Made by a program: the position numbers and the translations under genes
Source of the DNA: an uncultured Lachnospiraceae bacterium
GTDB taxonomy: Bacteria > Bacillota > Clostridia > Lachnospirales > Lachnospiraceae
Assembly (NCBI GenBank): GCA_900546325.1
Contig: URCR01000012.1
Coordinates: forward strand, 4,771 to 68,770
DNA length: 64,000 bases
Direction: 5' to 3'
In this document: piece by piece, positions 7,976 to 17,843 of the stretch
Layout of the letters: the number at the start of each line of letters is the position of its first letter
How positions within the stretch are numbered: the first letter of the stretch is position 1
The notes under the pieces: model-generated
The model's input: the letters and a program-made list of their open reading frames with translations, nothing else
Databases searched by the model: none
What the model was told of the DNA's origin: nothing

Positions 7976-8389
7976 ATGAGTCAGATTTTTGTATACGGAA
8001 CTCTTTTGAAAGGGATGTACAACTACGAAATTTATTGCAGCGAAGAAAATTCATATCGGAGAAAAGCATATGTGGATGGACTTCTTTACAGTCTGAAGGG
8101 AAAACGCTATCCGGCATTACTTGCAGGAGAGGAAAGGATTGCAGGAGAGATACACGAAGTGTCAGAAGAAGCGCTCAAGAGGATCGATGAGATGGAAAAC
8201 TATTTCGGAGAAGGGCATCCGGACAATGAATATGATAAAAAAATCGTGACGGCCCACGATGAAGAAGGAAATGTCCTCGGAGAATTCCCGGTGTATTTTT
8301 ATAATATCCGGAATGAAAAAAATAAGGCACTGTTAGATCAGAAGATTACATGTAATGATTATCGGGAATATGTGGAGCGGCAGTCGTAA
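7976..8389 (+). CDS. Gamma-glutamylcyclotransferase-fold (AIG2-like) protein
   Basis: This 137-residue protein begins SQIFVYGTLLKG, the YGxLxxG substrate loop of the GGCT/AIG2 fold. DEMENYFG in the middle supplies the acidic residue expected at the active site. Relatives act on gamma-glutamyl amines or dipeptides, but many bacterial members are uncharacterised, so no substrate is claimed. A GAGGAAGGAAAC site precedes ATG 7976. It follows dcd by about 70 bp and may be cotranscribed with it. Confidence 0.75.
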   Translation: MSQIFVYGTLLKGMYNYEIYCSEENSYRRKAYVDGLLYSLKGKRYPALLAGEERIAGEIHEVSEEALKRIDEMENYFGEGHPDNEYDKKIVTAHDEEGNVLGEFPVYFYNIRNEKNKALLDQKITCNDYREYVERQS

Positions 8390-8394
8390 GTTCC

Positions 8395-8423
8395 TTGAAA
8401 AGCCTTTGAAAATTTGGTATTAT
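8395..8423 (+). promoter_or_regulatory. Promoter of the mutS-mutL operon
   Basis: TTGAAA (8395-8400), exactly 17 bp, then TATTAT (8418-8423). It lies 46 bp before the mutS start, which has its own AGGAGGG site. Confidence 0.55.
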
Positions 8424-8469
8424 AAAAAAATGCATTACAACATCCTAAAATCAGGAGGGATAAAGGAAC

Positions 8470-11118
8470 ATGGGAACATTGACACCAATGATGCAGCAGT
8501 ATATGGAGACAAAAAAGCAGTATTCTGACTGTATTTTATTTTACAGACTTGGTGATTTTTATGAGATGTTCTTTGACGATGCCATTACGGCATCCAAGGA
8601 ACTTGAGATTACGCTGACCGGGAAAAACTGCGGATTGGAGGAGCGCGCGCCGATGTGCGGTGTCCCGTATCACTCGGTAGACAGTTATCTGAACCGGCTT
8701 GTGGAAAAGGGATATAAGGTTGCGATCTGTGAACAGGTGGAAGATCCGCAGCAGGCGAAGGGAATTGTAAAGAGAGAGGTTGTGCGCGTTGTAACTGCGG
8801 GCACGAACATGAATGCGCAGGCGCTTGATGAGACGAAGAATAATTATATCATGTGTATTGTATACATTGCAGACCGCTATGGACTGGCAGTGGCAGATGT
8901 ATCTACCGGAGATTATTTTGTGACAGAACTTGACAGTGGACGGAAGCTTTTAGATGAGATACATAAATTTTCACCATCAGAAATCATCTGCAATGAATCT
9001 TTCTATATGAGCGGACTTGATCTGGACGACTTAAGGCATCGGCTTGGAATGATGATCTATTCCATCGATACACATTTCTTTGACGATGAAATGTGTGCAC
9101 GCATTTTAAAAGAACATTTTCATGCAGCTTCGCTGGAAGGCATGGGGCTTGGAGATTATAACTGCGGTGTGATCGCAGCAGGAGCGCTTTTGAAGTATCT
9201 CTATGAGACTCAGAAGACTTCTCTTTCTCACATCACACATGTCACAGGATATGCGACAGGAAAATATATGTTGTTGGACAGTTCTTCCCGAAGAAATCTG
9301 GAATTGTGTGAGACATTGCGGGAGAAGCAGAAAAGAGGTTCTCTTTTGTGGGTGCTGGATAAGACAAAAACTGCTATGGGCGCCAGAATGCTAAGGAGTT
9401 ATATCGAACAGCCGCTGATCGACCGCCATGAGATCGAGCAGAGACTGGAAGCAGTGGAAGAATTGAAAGACCAGGCGATTTCCCGTGAGGAGATCCGGGA
9501 ATATTTATCTCCGGTCTATGATCTGGAACGTCTGATCAGCCGCGTTACATACCAGTCTGCCAATCCGAGAGATCTGATTTCTTTCCGCAATTCTCTTGAG
9601 ATGCTGCCGCATGTCAAATATCTTTTAAAAGAAATGCACGGAGAACTTTTGCAGCAGATTTGCGAAGAACTGGATACACTGGAAGATCTTTATCAGCTTT
9701 TGAGCGCATCGATCATGGAGGAACCTCCACTTGCGATGAAAGAAGGCGGTATCATCAAAGATGGATACCATGCGGATGTAGATATGCTCCGGCAGGCAAA
9801 AACAGAAGGAAAGAACTGGCTTGCACAGCTGGAAGAGGAAGAAAGAGAGAAGACCGGAATCCGGAATTTGAAGGTGAAATACAATAAAGTATTTGGATAC
9901 TATCTGGAAGTTACAAATGCTTACAAAGAACTTGTGCCGGATTATTATACGAGAAAGCAGACACTTGCCAATGCGGAGCGCTTTATCACTCCAAGGTTAA
10001 AGGAACTGGAAGACACGATTCTCGGTGCGGAAGACAAGCTGTATGCGCTTGAGTATACGCTGTATTGTAAAGTGCGTGACCGGATTGCATCCGAAGTGCT
10101 CCGCGTCCAGAAGACAGCGAAGGCAGTTGCGAAAATTGATGTGTTTACCTCCCTCGCACTTGTGGCAGAGAGGAACAATTATGTCCGCCCGAAAATCAAT
10201 GAAAAAGGACTGATCGACATCAAAGGCGGCAGACACCCGGTTGTAGAGAAAATGACTCCGGACAATATGTTTATCGCCAATGACACACTGCTGGACGACA
10301 AGAAAAACCGTGTCTCAATCATTACCGGTCCGAATATGGCGGGAAAATCCACATATATGCGTCAGTCTGCACTGATCGTTCTGATGGCACAGATCGGTTC
10401 GTTTGTTCCTGCAGACACCGCCAATATCGGAATCTGCGATCGTATTTTCACGAGAGTCGGGGCATCTGACGACCTTGCTTCCGGACAGAGTACTTTTATG
10501 GTGGAGATGACCGAAGTCGCAAATATTTTGCGGAATGCCACAAGCAGCAGTCTGCTGATCTTAGATGAAATCGGACGGGGAACGAGTACGTTTGACGGAC
10601 TGAGCATCGCGTGGGCGGTTGTGGAACATATCAGCAATAAGAAGCTGCTTGGAGCCAAGACGTTATTTGCGACACATTACCACGAGCTGACGGAGCTGGA
10701 AGGGAAGCTTGACAGTGTGAACAATTACTGTATTGCCGTCAAAGAGCAGGGAGATGATATTGTCTTCTTAAGAAAGATCGTAAAGGGCGGCGCGGACAAG
10801 AGCTACGGAATCCAGGTTGCAAAGCTTGCGGGAGTGCCGGAGTCCGTCATTGCACGTGCAAAGGAGATCGTCGGAGAATTAAGTGAGGCGGACATCACGA
10901 CAAAGGTGCGCGAGATTTCTGCCCAGGGAACAGAAACGAAAGCGCGTCAGAAAAAATACGACGAGGTGGATCTGGCACAGATGTCGCTGTTTGATACCGT
11001 CAGAGATGATGATGTCTTAGAAGAACTAAAAGAAATTGACGTGTCGAATCTGACACCGATGGATGCATTAAATACGATTTACCGGCTTCAGAACAAACTG
11101 AAGAACCGTTGGAAATAG
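8470..11118 (+). CDS. mutS: DNA mismatch repair protein MutS
   Basis: This 882-residue MutS recognises mismatches and small loops and hands over to MutL. Domain I has the mismatch-contacting Phe-x-Glu in GDFYEMF. The connector, lever and clamp domains follow. The ATPase has Walker A GPNMAGKST (residues 620-628), Walker B LILDEIGRGTS and the DGLSIAWA and FATHYHEL motifs. The C-terminal tail has a beta-clamp-like peptide (QMSLFD) as in other MutS proteins. ATG 8470 follows CAGGAGGG. mutL begins 18 bp downstream, so the two are cotranscribed. Confidence 0.97.
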   Translation: MGTLTPMMQQYMETKKQYSDCILFYRLGDFYEMFFDDAITASKELEITLTGKNCGLEERAPMCGVPYHSVDSYLNRLVEKGYKVAICEQVEDPQQAKGIVKREVVRVVTAGTNMNAQALDETKNNYIMCIVYIADRYGLAVADVSTGDYFVTELDSGRKLLDEIHKFSPSEIICNESFYMSGLDLDDLRHRLGMMIYSIDTHFFDDEMCARILKEHFHAASLEGMGLGDYNCGVIAAGALLKYLYETQKTSLSHITHVTGYATGKYMLLDSSSRRNLELCETLREKQKRGSLLWVLDKTKTAMGARMLRSYIEQPLIDRHEIEQRLEAVEELKDQAISREEIREYLSPVYDLERLISRVTYQSANPRDLISFRNSLEMLPHVKYLLKEMHGELLQQICEELDTLEDLYQLLSASIMEEPPLAMKEGGIIKDGYHADVDMLRQAKTEGKNWLAQLEEEEREKTGIRNLKVKYNKVFGYYLEVTNAYKELVPDYYTRKQTLANAERFITPRLKELEDTILGAEDKLYALEYTLYCKVRDRIASEVLRVQKTAKAVAKIDVFTSLALVAERNNYVRPKINEKGLIDIKGGRHPVVEKMTPDNMFIANDTLLDDKKNRVSIITGPNMAGKSTYMRQSALIVLMAQIGSFVPADTANIGICDRIFTRVGASDDLASGQSTFMVEMTEVANILRNATSSSLLILDEIGRGTSTFDGLSIAWAVVEHISNKKLLGAKTLFATHYHELTELEGKLDSVNNYCIAVKEQGDDIVFLRKIVKGGADKSYGIQVAKLAGVPESVIARAKEIVGELSEADITTKVREISAQGTETKARQKKYDEVDLAQMSLFDTVRDDDVLEELKEIDVSNLTPMDALNTIYRLQNKLKNRWK

Positions 11119-11136
11119 TGGGAGAAAGGAGCAGAT

Positions 11137-13212
11137 ATGCCAAATATTCAGGTCTTAGATCAGATTACGATCGATAAGATCGCGGCGGGAGAGGTGATTG
11201 AACGCCCGGCATCGATCGTCAAAGAACTGGTGGAAAACGCGATCGATGCGAAGGCAACCGCTGTTACGGTAGAGATCAAAGACGGCGGAATCTCCATGAT
11301 CCGCATCGCGGACAATGGCTGCGGAATTCCGAAGGAAGAAGTTCCGCTTGCTTTTTTAAGACATTCGACAAGTAAAATACGCTCTGTGGAAGATCTGACC
11401 GGGATTGCTTCTCTCGGATTCCGGGGCGAGGCGCTCTCAAGCATTGCGGCAATCGCGCAGGTGGAACTTCGCACAAAAGTCAAGGATGCAGATGCTGGCA
11501 CACAGTACCGGATTGAGGGCGGCATAGAGAAAGCACTGGAAGAAATCGGGATGCCCGATGGAACAACATTTTTTATCCGCCAGATTTTCTTTAACACACC
11601 GGCGCGGCGGAAATTTTTGAAAACTCCGATGACGGAGGCCAGCCATGTCAGCGAACTGATCACACGTCTGGCGCTGTCCCACCCGGAAATTTCGTTCCAG
11701 TTTCTTACAAACGGACAGCCGAAACTCCACACATCGGGAAACGGCAGACTGAAAGATGTCATTTACCACATTTATGGAAGAGATATCACCGCAAATCTGC
11801 TCGAAGTCAATGCGAAGACAAGCGGAGTTGCGATCCGGGGATATATCGGGAAACCTCTGATTTCCAGAGGAAACAGAAATTACGAGAATTACTATATCAA
11901 TGGAAGATATGTAAAGAGCAGTATTATCGCGAAAGCGATCGAAGATGCCTACAAAGGGTTTACCATGCAGCATAAGTATCCGTTTACGGTGCTGCACTTT
12001 ACCGTAGAAGGAACAGATCTGGATGTCAATGTCCATCCGACAAAGATGGAAGTACGGTTCAGCAACCAGCAGGAAGTGTATAATTTTATTTACAACACAC
12101 TAAAAGATACGCTGAATGAAAAAGAACTGATTCCGCGGGTGGAACTATCTGAGGCAAAACCGGTTTCCCAAAAGAGTACTTTTACGGAAAAAACCGAAAA
12201 TCCACCTGCAGCAGAGAAGTTCCGGAGCCAAGAGAACACAAAAGTTTCTGTGAAGGAATCCCCGCAGGAAGAACCTCATGCAGGGGAACCGGCAGCGGAG
12301 AAAAATCTGGATTATTTTATGAAGAAGATGCGGGAACGTGTCACTGCCTATCATAATCAGAGCTCTCAGGCGGAAGTCAAAGACCGTGGAGGACTGTATA
12401 GAGATCAGCTGTCCGCAGACCGGATCAAGGAAGCTGCTGCATACCGGGCAGAACAAAAAAAACGATCCGGACACTCTGAGAGATGGCAGGAAGAACCATA
12501 CAGAAAAGAATACAAAGAGGAAGAAGCAAAAGAAAACAAAAAGGAAATCGCACAGCTGCAAACACAGAAAGAAGCAGGAACCGAAGAGCAGCTCAACTTT
12601 TTTGATCAAAAACTATTGTCAAAAGAAGCAAAACAGGAATATACTTTAGTAGGACAAGTGTTTGAAACATATTGGATTGTAGAATACCGGGAGCAGATGT
12701 ATATTATTGATCAGCATGCCGCACATGAACGTGTGCTGTACGAACGGACCTTGAAACAGCTGAAGGAGAAACAGTTTACCTCGCAGCGGATCAGTCCGCC
12801 GATCATTCTGAATCTGTCCATGCAGGAGGAGCAGCTTCTGTCGGAGCATATGGAGAGCTTTACAAAGATCGGATTTGAGATTGAACCGTTCGGAGGAGAT
12901 TCTTATGCAGTGCGTGCAGTTCCTGATAATCTGTTCGGCATTGCGAAAAAAGACCTGCTGATCGAGATGTTAGACAGTCTGTCGGACAGTATTTCTACAA
13001 AACTTGAGCCGGATATTATTTTGGAGAAGATTGCATCAATGTCATGCAAGGCCGCAGTGAAAGGGAATTCCAGACTTTCCGGCAGAGAGGTGGATGCGCT
13101 GATCGGGGAACTTTTAGAGCTGGACAACCCATATCATTGTCCGCATGGAAGACCGACGATCATCGCGATGACAAAACGAGAGCTGGAGAAAAAGTTTAAA
13201 AGGATCGTATAG
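11137..13212 (+). CDS. mutL: DNA mismatch repair protein MutL with endonuclease motif
   Basis: This 691-residue MutL has GHKL ATPase motifs ENAIDAKA, DNGCGIP and LGFRGEALSSI at the N terminus. A charged linker of roughly 170 residues follows (about 335-500). The C-terminal domain has DQHAAHERVLYE at residue 525, which fits the metal-binding DQHA(X)2E(X)4E nickase motif. CPHGRP near the end also belongs to the nuclease site. This indicates a methyl-independent mismatch repair system in which MutL nicks the new strand, as in Bacillus and unlike E. coli. ATG 11137 follows GAGAAAGGAG. Confidence 0.96.
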   Translation: MPNIQVLDQITIDKIAAGEVIERPASIVKELVENAIDAKATAVTVEIKDGGISMIRIADNGCGIPKEEVPLAFLRHSTSKIRSVEDLTGIASLGFRGEALSSIAAIAQVELRTKVKDADAGTQYRIEGGIEKALEEIGMPDGTTFFIRQIFFNTPARRKFLKTPMTEASHVSELITRLALSHPEISFQFLTNGQPKLHTSGNGRLKDVIYHIYGRDITANLLEVNAKTSGVAIRGYIGKPLISRGNRNYENYYINGRYVKSSIIAKAIEDAYKGFTMQHKYPFTVLHFTVEGTDLDVNVHPTKMEVRFSNQQEVYNFIYNTLKDTLNEKELIPRVELSEAKPVSQKSTFTEKTENPPAAEKFRSQENTKVSVKESPQEEPHAGEPAAEKNLDYFMKKMRERVTAYHNQSSQAEVKDRGGLYRDQLSADRIKEAAAYRAEQKKRSGHSERWQEEPYRKEYKEEEAKENKKEIAQLQTQKEAGTEEQLNFFDQKLLSKEAKQEYTLVGQVFETYWIVEYREQMYIIDQHAAHERVLYERTLKQLKEKQFTSQRISPPIILNLSMQEEQLLSEHMESFTKIGFEIEPFGGDSYAVRAVPDNLFGIAKKDLLIEMLDSLSDSISTKLEPDIILEKIASMSCKAAVKGNSRLSGREVDALIGELLELDNPYHCPHGRPTIIAMTKRELEKKFKRIV

Positions 13213-13261
13213 CATCTTGTTTTACAGACAACATTATAGTATAGGAAACAGGGGAGGACAA

Positions 13262-14227
13262 ATGATAAACTTTATAATCAGTGAAAATTTTTATTCTTTA
13301 TTTGCAGGGATCGGTCTGATGGCAGCATTCCTGATGACTTGTGTCTGCATTACCAAATTTAACTATTTGCTTCCGAAAGATGCCGGGAGGGATTTTGCAC
13401 ACGACGGGAAGCTTTCTGCCGGAAAACCAAGAGGAGCCGGGATTATTTTTATTCTTGTATTTGCGGCAGCGGCACTGCTGTTCTCGGAGCTTTCCTTGGA
13501 AATCGTCATCTACATTGTGCTTGTCATTGCGGAAATGCTGACAGGTTATCTTGATGATGCTTCGGAAAAGCCGTGGAATGAGTACAAGAAAGGACTTCTT
13601 GATCTTCTTGTAGCCGTGGTACTTTCACTTACTTTTATGCACTACAATTCCAGCACGATTGAATTTGCGATCTCAGGGGTGTCTGTGACGATTCCTCCGG
13701 TTGTATTTTGTCTGCTCTCAATCATTTTGATCTGGGTGTCCATCAACGTGACAAACTGTTCAGACGGGGTAGACGGACTTTCAGCGACATTGACGATCAT
13801 CACATTAGTCACACTTTATATCGTAAAAGGAATGAAAGGGACAACAGACGACTTCTCTTATCTGATCCTGCTGTTTGTAATCTGTCTGCTTGGATATCTG
13901 TGGTACAATGCAGCTCCAAGCCATCTGATGATGGGAGATGCGGGATCCAGAGCGATGGGAATCTTTATCGCGATCGCAGCTTTAAAGACAGAAAGCCCAT
14001 TCCTGTATATTTTTGCAGCATTCGTTCTGATCGCTGACGGTGGAATCGGGATTGTCAAGGTGGCGCTGCTTCGATTCTTAAAAATCAAGATCCTGACAAA
14101 TGTCCGCACACCGCTGCATGACCATGTGCGAAAGGTGTGGGACTGGTCGAATACACAGACTGTTTTCCGGTTTGGAATCATTCAGATCGTAATTTCTGTG
14201 GCAACAATTTACATGCTCATGTTATAA
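13262..14227 (+). CDS. MraY/WecA-family polyprenyl-phosphate glycosyl-1-phosphate transferase
   Basis: This 321-residue polytopic membrane protein has the family's catalytic landmarks: an Asp pair in GYLDDASEKPW, NCSDGVDGLSA, MMGDAGSRAMG and a terminal HDH (PLHDHVRKVW). These belong to the enzymes that attach phospho-sugar units to undecaprenyl phosphate, such as MraY in peptidoglycan lipid I synthesis. MraY is usually encoded among the mur genes, but here the neighbours are mutL and miaA. It may be the only MraY or a paralogue for another envelope polymer. ATG 13262 follows GGGGAGGAC; an in-frame start at 13217 lacks a site. Confidence 0.8.
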   Translation: MINFIISENFYSLFAGIGLMAAFLMTCVCITKFNYLLPKDAGRDFAHDGKLSAGKPRGAGIIFILVFAAAALLFSELSLEIVIYIVLVIAEMLTGYLDDASEKPWNEYKKGLLDLLVAVVLSLTFMHYNSSTIEFAISGVSVTIPPVVFCLLSIILIWVSINVTNCSDGVDGLSATLTIITLVTLYIVKGMKGTTDDFSYLILLFVICLLGYLWYNAAPSHLMMGDAGSRAMGIFIAIAALKTESPFLYIFAAFVLIADGGIGIVKVALLRFLKIKILTNVRTPLHDHVRKVWDWSNTQTVFRFGIIQIVISVATIYMLML

Positions 14228-14254
14228 CGGGCAGAAGCAGATTATGAGGTGGCT

Positions 14255-15217
14255 ATGATAGATACAAAGAAAAAACCATTGATCATACTGACCGGTCCGA
14301 CTGCTGTCGGAAAGACAAAGGCATCGATCGGACTGGCAAAAGCAATCGGCGGAGAAATTATCTCCGCTGATTCTATGCAAGTTTACAGACAGATGGATAT
14401 CGGATCTGCAAAAATCACAGAGGAGGAGATGGATGGCATCCCGCATTATCTGATTGATGTGCTGGAGCCGGAGGAAGAATTTCATGTTGTACGATTTCAG
14501 CAGATGGCAAAGGCAGCCATGGAAGATATCTATTCCAGAGGGAACATACCGATCGTTGTCGGTGGAACAGGATTTTATATTCAGGCACTTTTATATGATA
14601 TTGATTTCACGGAAAAGGAAGGCGACAATAGCTATCGGGAAAAGCTGGAGGCACTTGCAAAGGAAAAGGGTGCGGCATATCTCCACGGACAGCTGGCTGC
14701 CGTCGATCCGAAAGCGGCAGAAGAGATCCATGCAAACAATGTAAAACGTGTGATCCGTGCGCTGGAATTTTATAAGCAGACCGGACAGAAGATTTCCGAA
14801 CACAATGAGCGGGAGCGGCAAAAAGAGTCGCCGTACCGGTTCTGCTATTTTGTTTTAAACGACAGGCGTGAGTGTCTGTATGAGCGGATCGACAAAAGGG
14901 TGGACCAGATGATCCAAAATGGGCTTGTACAGGAAGTAAGAGCGTTAAAGGAAAGAGGATGCACAAAACAGATGGTCTCGATGCAGGGACTTGGATATAA
15001 AGAAATCTTTGCGTATCTGGAGGGAGACTGTTCTCTTGAAGAGGCAGTCTACATTATTAAGCGGGATACCAGACATTTCGCCAAAAGGCAGCTGACCTGG
15101 TTTAAGAGAGAGCGGGATGTGATCTGGATCCAGAAAGATGCGCTGAATTATGATGAGGAAAAATTACTACAAAGCTTATTAGAAAGCATCAGAGAAAGGA
15201 TGAATCTGCCATGTTAG
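14255..15217 (+). CDS. miaA: tRNA dimethylallyltransferase MiaA
   Basis: This 320-residue enzyme adds the isopentenyl group to A37 of tRNAs reading UNN codons, making the substrate of MiaB. It has the P-loop GPTAVGKTK, the DSMQVYR motif that positions the prenyl acceptor, VGGTGFYIQALLY and a C-terminal KRQLTWFKRE. GAGGTGG lies 6 bp before ATG 14255; the in-frame GTG at 14249 is part of that site. It overlaps the downstream lyase-like gene by 7 bp, so the two are translationally coupled. Confidence 0.95.
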   Translation: MIDTKKKPLIILTGPTAVGKTKASIGLAKAIGGEIISADSMQVYRQMDIGSAKITEEEMDGIPHYLIDVLEPEEEFHVVRFQQMAKAAMEDIYSRGNIPIVVGGTGFYIQALLYDIDFTEKEGDNSYREKLEALAKEKGAAYLHGQLAAVDPKAAEEIHANNVKRVIRALEFYKQTGQKISEHNERERQKESPYRFCYFVLNDRRECLYERIDKRVDQMIQNGLVQEVRALKERGCTKQMVSMQGLGYKEIFAYLEGDCSLEEAVYIIKRDTRHFAKRQLTWFKRERDVIWIQKDALNYDEEKLLQSLLESIRERMNLPC

Positions 15218-16506
15218 AAGAAAAACAGACAGTGGCTGCCATCTATGAGGCACTTGGAATTTCCAGAGAAGTCTATGCGTTTGGCAGCGAGATTGAAGAA
15301 ACATTACAGAAACGATTTGAAGAAATTGATCAGACAGCGGAATATAATCAGCTAAAAGTGGTGCAGGCGATGCAGGAATGCAAAGTCAGTGAAGGGTGTT
15401 TTAATTATGTAAGCGGCTATGGATACAATGACCAGGGAAGAGATACTCTGGAGGAAGTCTATGCGCATACATTCCATACAGAGGCGGCGCTGGTCCGTCC
15501 GCAGATTACTTGTGGAACTCATGCGCTTGCACTGACCTTGAGTGCCAATTTAAGGCCCGGGGACGAATTGCTTTCCCCTGTCGGAAAGCCATATGATACT
15601 CTGGAAGAAGTGATCGGAATCCGCCCGTCAAAAGGTTCCCTCGCAGAATACGGGGTCACATACCGCCAGGTGGATCTCCTTTCAGACGGAACGTTTGACT
15701 ATCCGGCGATCAAGGCTGCAATCAATGAGAAGACAAAGCTTGTCACGATCCAACGTTCCAAAGGTTACCAGACCCGCCCGAGCTTTTCGGTAAAGCAGAT
15801 CGGAGAGTTGATCTCGTTTGTTAAAGAGATCAAACCGGATGTGATCTGTATGGTGGATAACTGCTACGGAGAATTTGTGGAGCGGATAGAACCAAGTGAT
15901 GTGGGAGCAGATCTGATGGTAGGTTCCCTGATCAAAAATCCGGGAGGCGGACTTGCTCCGATCGGCGGGTATGTTGTCGGGAAGCAGGAGTATATTGACC
16001 AGTGTGCTTACCGGCTGACCTCTCCGGGACTCGGAAAAGAAGTGGGCGCTTCTCTGGGCGTGATGAAAGATTTCTATCAGGGCTTTTTCCTTGCACCGAC
16101 AGTTGTCAAAGGTGCTTTAAAAGGCGCTGTGTTCGCCGCCAATATTTATGAAAAGCTTGGATTTTCCGTTGTTCCAAACGGAAGTGAAAGCAGGCACGAT
16201 ATTATCCAGGCAGTGACGCTCGGAACACCGGAAGGTGTGATCGCATTCTGTCAGGGAATTCAGGCGGCCGCTCCGGTAGACAGCTATGTCACACCGGAGC
16301 CTTGGGCAATGCCGGGGTATGACAGTGATGTGATCATGGCGGCAGGTGCTTTTGTCCAGGGATCTTCCATTGAATTGAGCGCCGACGGGCCGATCAAACC
16401 GCCGTACGCGGTTTATTTCCAGGGCGGTCTTACATGGGAACATGCAAAATTTGGAATTTTAATGTCACTTCAGAAAATGGTGGACAAAGGACTTGTCACA
16501 TTGTAA
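15211..16506 (+). CDS. PLP-dependent methionine gamma-lyase-like protein (aluminium resistance family)
   Basis: This 431-residue fold-type I PLP protein resembles the PF06838 family. The features are FNYVSGYGYNDQGR near the N terminus, RPQITCGTHAL, MVDNCYGEFVE (the Asp that holds the pyridine nitrogen) and GSLIKNPGGGLAP with the probable Schiff-base Lys. Members are annotated as aluminium-resistance or methionine-lyase-like proteins without firm biochemical proof. It is conserved beside miaA in many Firmicutes, and here its start overlaps the miaA stop. Confidence 0.8.
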   Translation: MLEEKQTVAAIYEALGISREVYAFGSEIEETLQKRFEEIDQTAEYNQLKVVQAMQECKVSEGCFNYVSGYGYNDQGRDTLEEVYAHTFHTEAALVRPQITCGTHALALTLSANLRPGDELLSPVGKPYDTLEEVIGIRPSKGSLAEYGVTYRQVDLLSDGTFDYPAIKAAINEKTKLVTIQRSKGYQTRPSFSVKQIGELISFVKEIKPDVICMVDNCYGEFVERIEPSDVGADLMVGSLIKNPGGGLAPIGGYVVGKQEYIDQCAYRLTSPGLGKEVGASLGVMKDFYQGFFLAPTVVKGALKGAVFAANIYEKLGFSVVPNGSESRHDIIQAVTLGTPEGVIAFCQGIQAAAPVDSYVTPEPWAMPGYDSDVIMAAGAFVQGSSIELSADGPIKPPYAVYFQGGLTWEHAKFGILMSLQKMVDKGLVTL

Positions 16507-16531
16507 GAAACACGTAAGGAAAATGAAAAAT

Positions 16532-16578
16532 CTGCCGCACAATCTAGGAAAATCTGTTTTTACAAAGATTTTCGGCAG
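16532..16578 (+). other. Long hairpin with an 11-nt bulge, before the flavoprotein gene
   Basis: The 3' arm AGATTTTCGGCAG (16566-16578) is fully complementary to CTGCCG (16532-16537) plus AAAATCT (16549-16555). Eleven extra bases sit between these two halves of the 5' arm. No T-run follows, so it is not an ordinary terminator. It lies 17 bp before the start codon at 16596 and could affect translation or mRNA processing. Confidence 0.4.
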
Positions 16579-16595
16579 AGCTGGAGAGAAAAACT

Positions 16596-17843
16596 ATGAA
16601 GAATGTAATTGTGGTCGGAGGGGGAGCCTCCGGGATGATGGCTGCGATCTCGGCAGCGAGAGCAGGAGCAGACGTCTGCATTTTAGAACACAATGAGAAG
16701 CTGGGGAAGAAAATCCTTGCAACCGGAAATGGACGGTGCAATTTCACAAACCGCCTGCAGGAACCATCCTGTTACAGAAGCAGCCAGAAAGAGTTTCCGT
16801 GGCAGGTCATCAAACAATTCCCGGCGGAGGATACCATTGCTTTTTTTGAGGAACTTGGAATCGGTATCAGGGATCGGGGAGGGTACCTTTATCCGGGGTC
16901 TGATCAGGCATCCTCTGTCATGGAAGTGCTCCGGATGGAAGTGGAACGGCTTCAGATTCCAGTGGAATATGGCGTACAGGTCTGCTCGATCAAGAAGAAG
17001 AAAGAGCAGTTTGAAATCCGCACAACTGCAAAGACATACCATTCCGAAAAGCTGATTCTTGCCACAGGATCAAAAGCATCCCCTGCGACCGGCTCTGACG
17101 GAAGCGGATATCAGTATGCAAAAGAATTCGGGCATACAATTGTCCCGGTTCTCCCGGCGCTTGTGGCGCTGCATGCAAAAGAGAATTTCTTCTCTGCTTT
17201 AGCGGGGGTCCGTATGCAGGGGAAAGTAATGCTCTTTGTCGATGGAAAAAAATGTGCGGAGGATACCGGTGAACTTCAGCTTACCAAGTACGGAATCTCC
17301 GGTATTCCGGTATTTCAGGTCAGCCGCTATGCTGCGGAGGGACTTTACCGGAAAAAAGACGTCACTGCAGTCCTGGATCTGGCACCGGACCTGACAGAAA
17401 CGGAGATGGAATCTGTCATCCGTCTTCGGATTCAGAGACATCCGGAGCGGAAAATGACAGAGTTTTTCACGGGAATGTACCACCAGAAATTTGCCCAGAC
17501 CATCTTAAGACTCAGTAAAATTGATAAGAAGAAAAGCTGCATAGAACTGTCCGAGCGGGAAATCCTGATTTTATGCCGGCTGTTAAAATCACTTCGCATT
17601 ACGATCAAAGGAACAAATGATTTTGACCAGGCACAGATCTGTGCGGGAGGTGTCAGAACGGAGGAGATTGATCCACAGACAATGGAATCTCACTATGTTC
17701 CCGGATTATATTTTGCCGGAGAACTTCTCGACGTAGATGGAATCTGCGGAGGATATAATCTGCAGTGGGCGTGGTCCAGCGGATTCGTTGCCGGAAAATG
17801 TGCCGCGCCAGGCAGCATGAGAGGAAGGAAGAAAAGAGCATGA
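16596..17843 (+). CDS. FAD-dependent oxidoreductase of the HI0933/YhiN (BaiN-like) family
   Basis: This 415-residue flavoprotein has the N-terminal dinucleotide motif VVGGGASGMMAAISAARAG. Next comes the family block LGKKILATGNGRCNFTN. The C terminus has YVPGLYFAGELLDVDGICGG and GGYNLQWAWSSG, which close the FAD site. Most members are uncharacterised; one relative, BaiN, has been linked to bile-acid dehydroxylation, but nothing here supports that substrate. It overlaps the next flavoprotein gene by 4 bp (ATGA), so the two are probably made together. Confidence 0.8.
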   Translation: MKNVIVVGGGASGMMAAISAARAGADVCILEHNEKLGKKILATGNGRCNFTNRLQEPSCYRSSQKEFPWQVIKQFPAEDTIAFFEELGIGIRDRGGYLYPGSDQASSVMEVLRMEVERLQIPVEYGVQVCSIKKKKEQFEIRTTAKTYHSEKLILATGSKASPATGSDGSGYQYAKEFGHTIVPVLPALVALHAKENFFSALAGVRMQGKVMLFVDGKKCAEDTGELQLTKYGISGIPVFQVSRYAAEGLYRKKDVTAVLDLAPDLTETEMESVIRLRIQRHPERKMTEFFTGMYHQKFAQTILRLSKIDKKKSCIELSEREILILCRLLKSLRITIKGTNDFDQAQICAGGVRTEEIDPQTMESHYVPGLYFAGELLDVDGICGGYNLQWAWSSGFVAGKCAAPGSMRGRKKRA

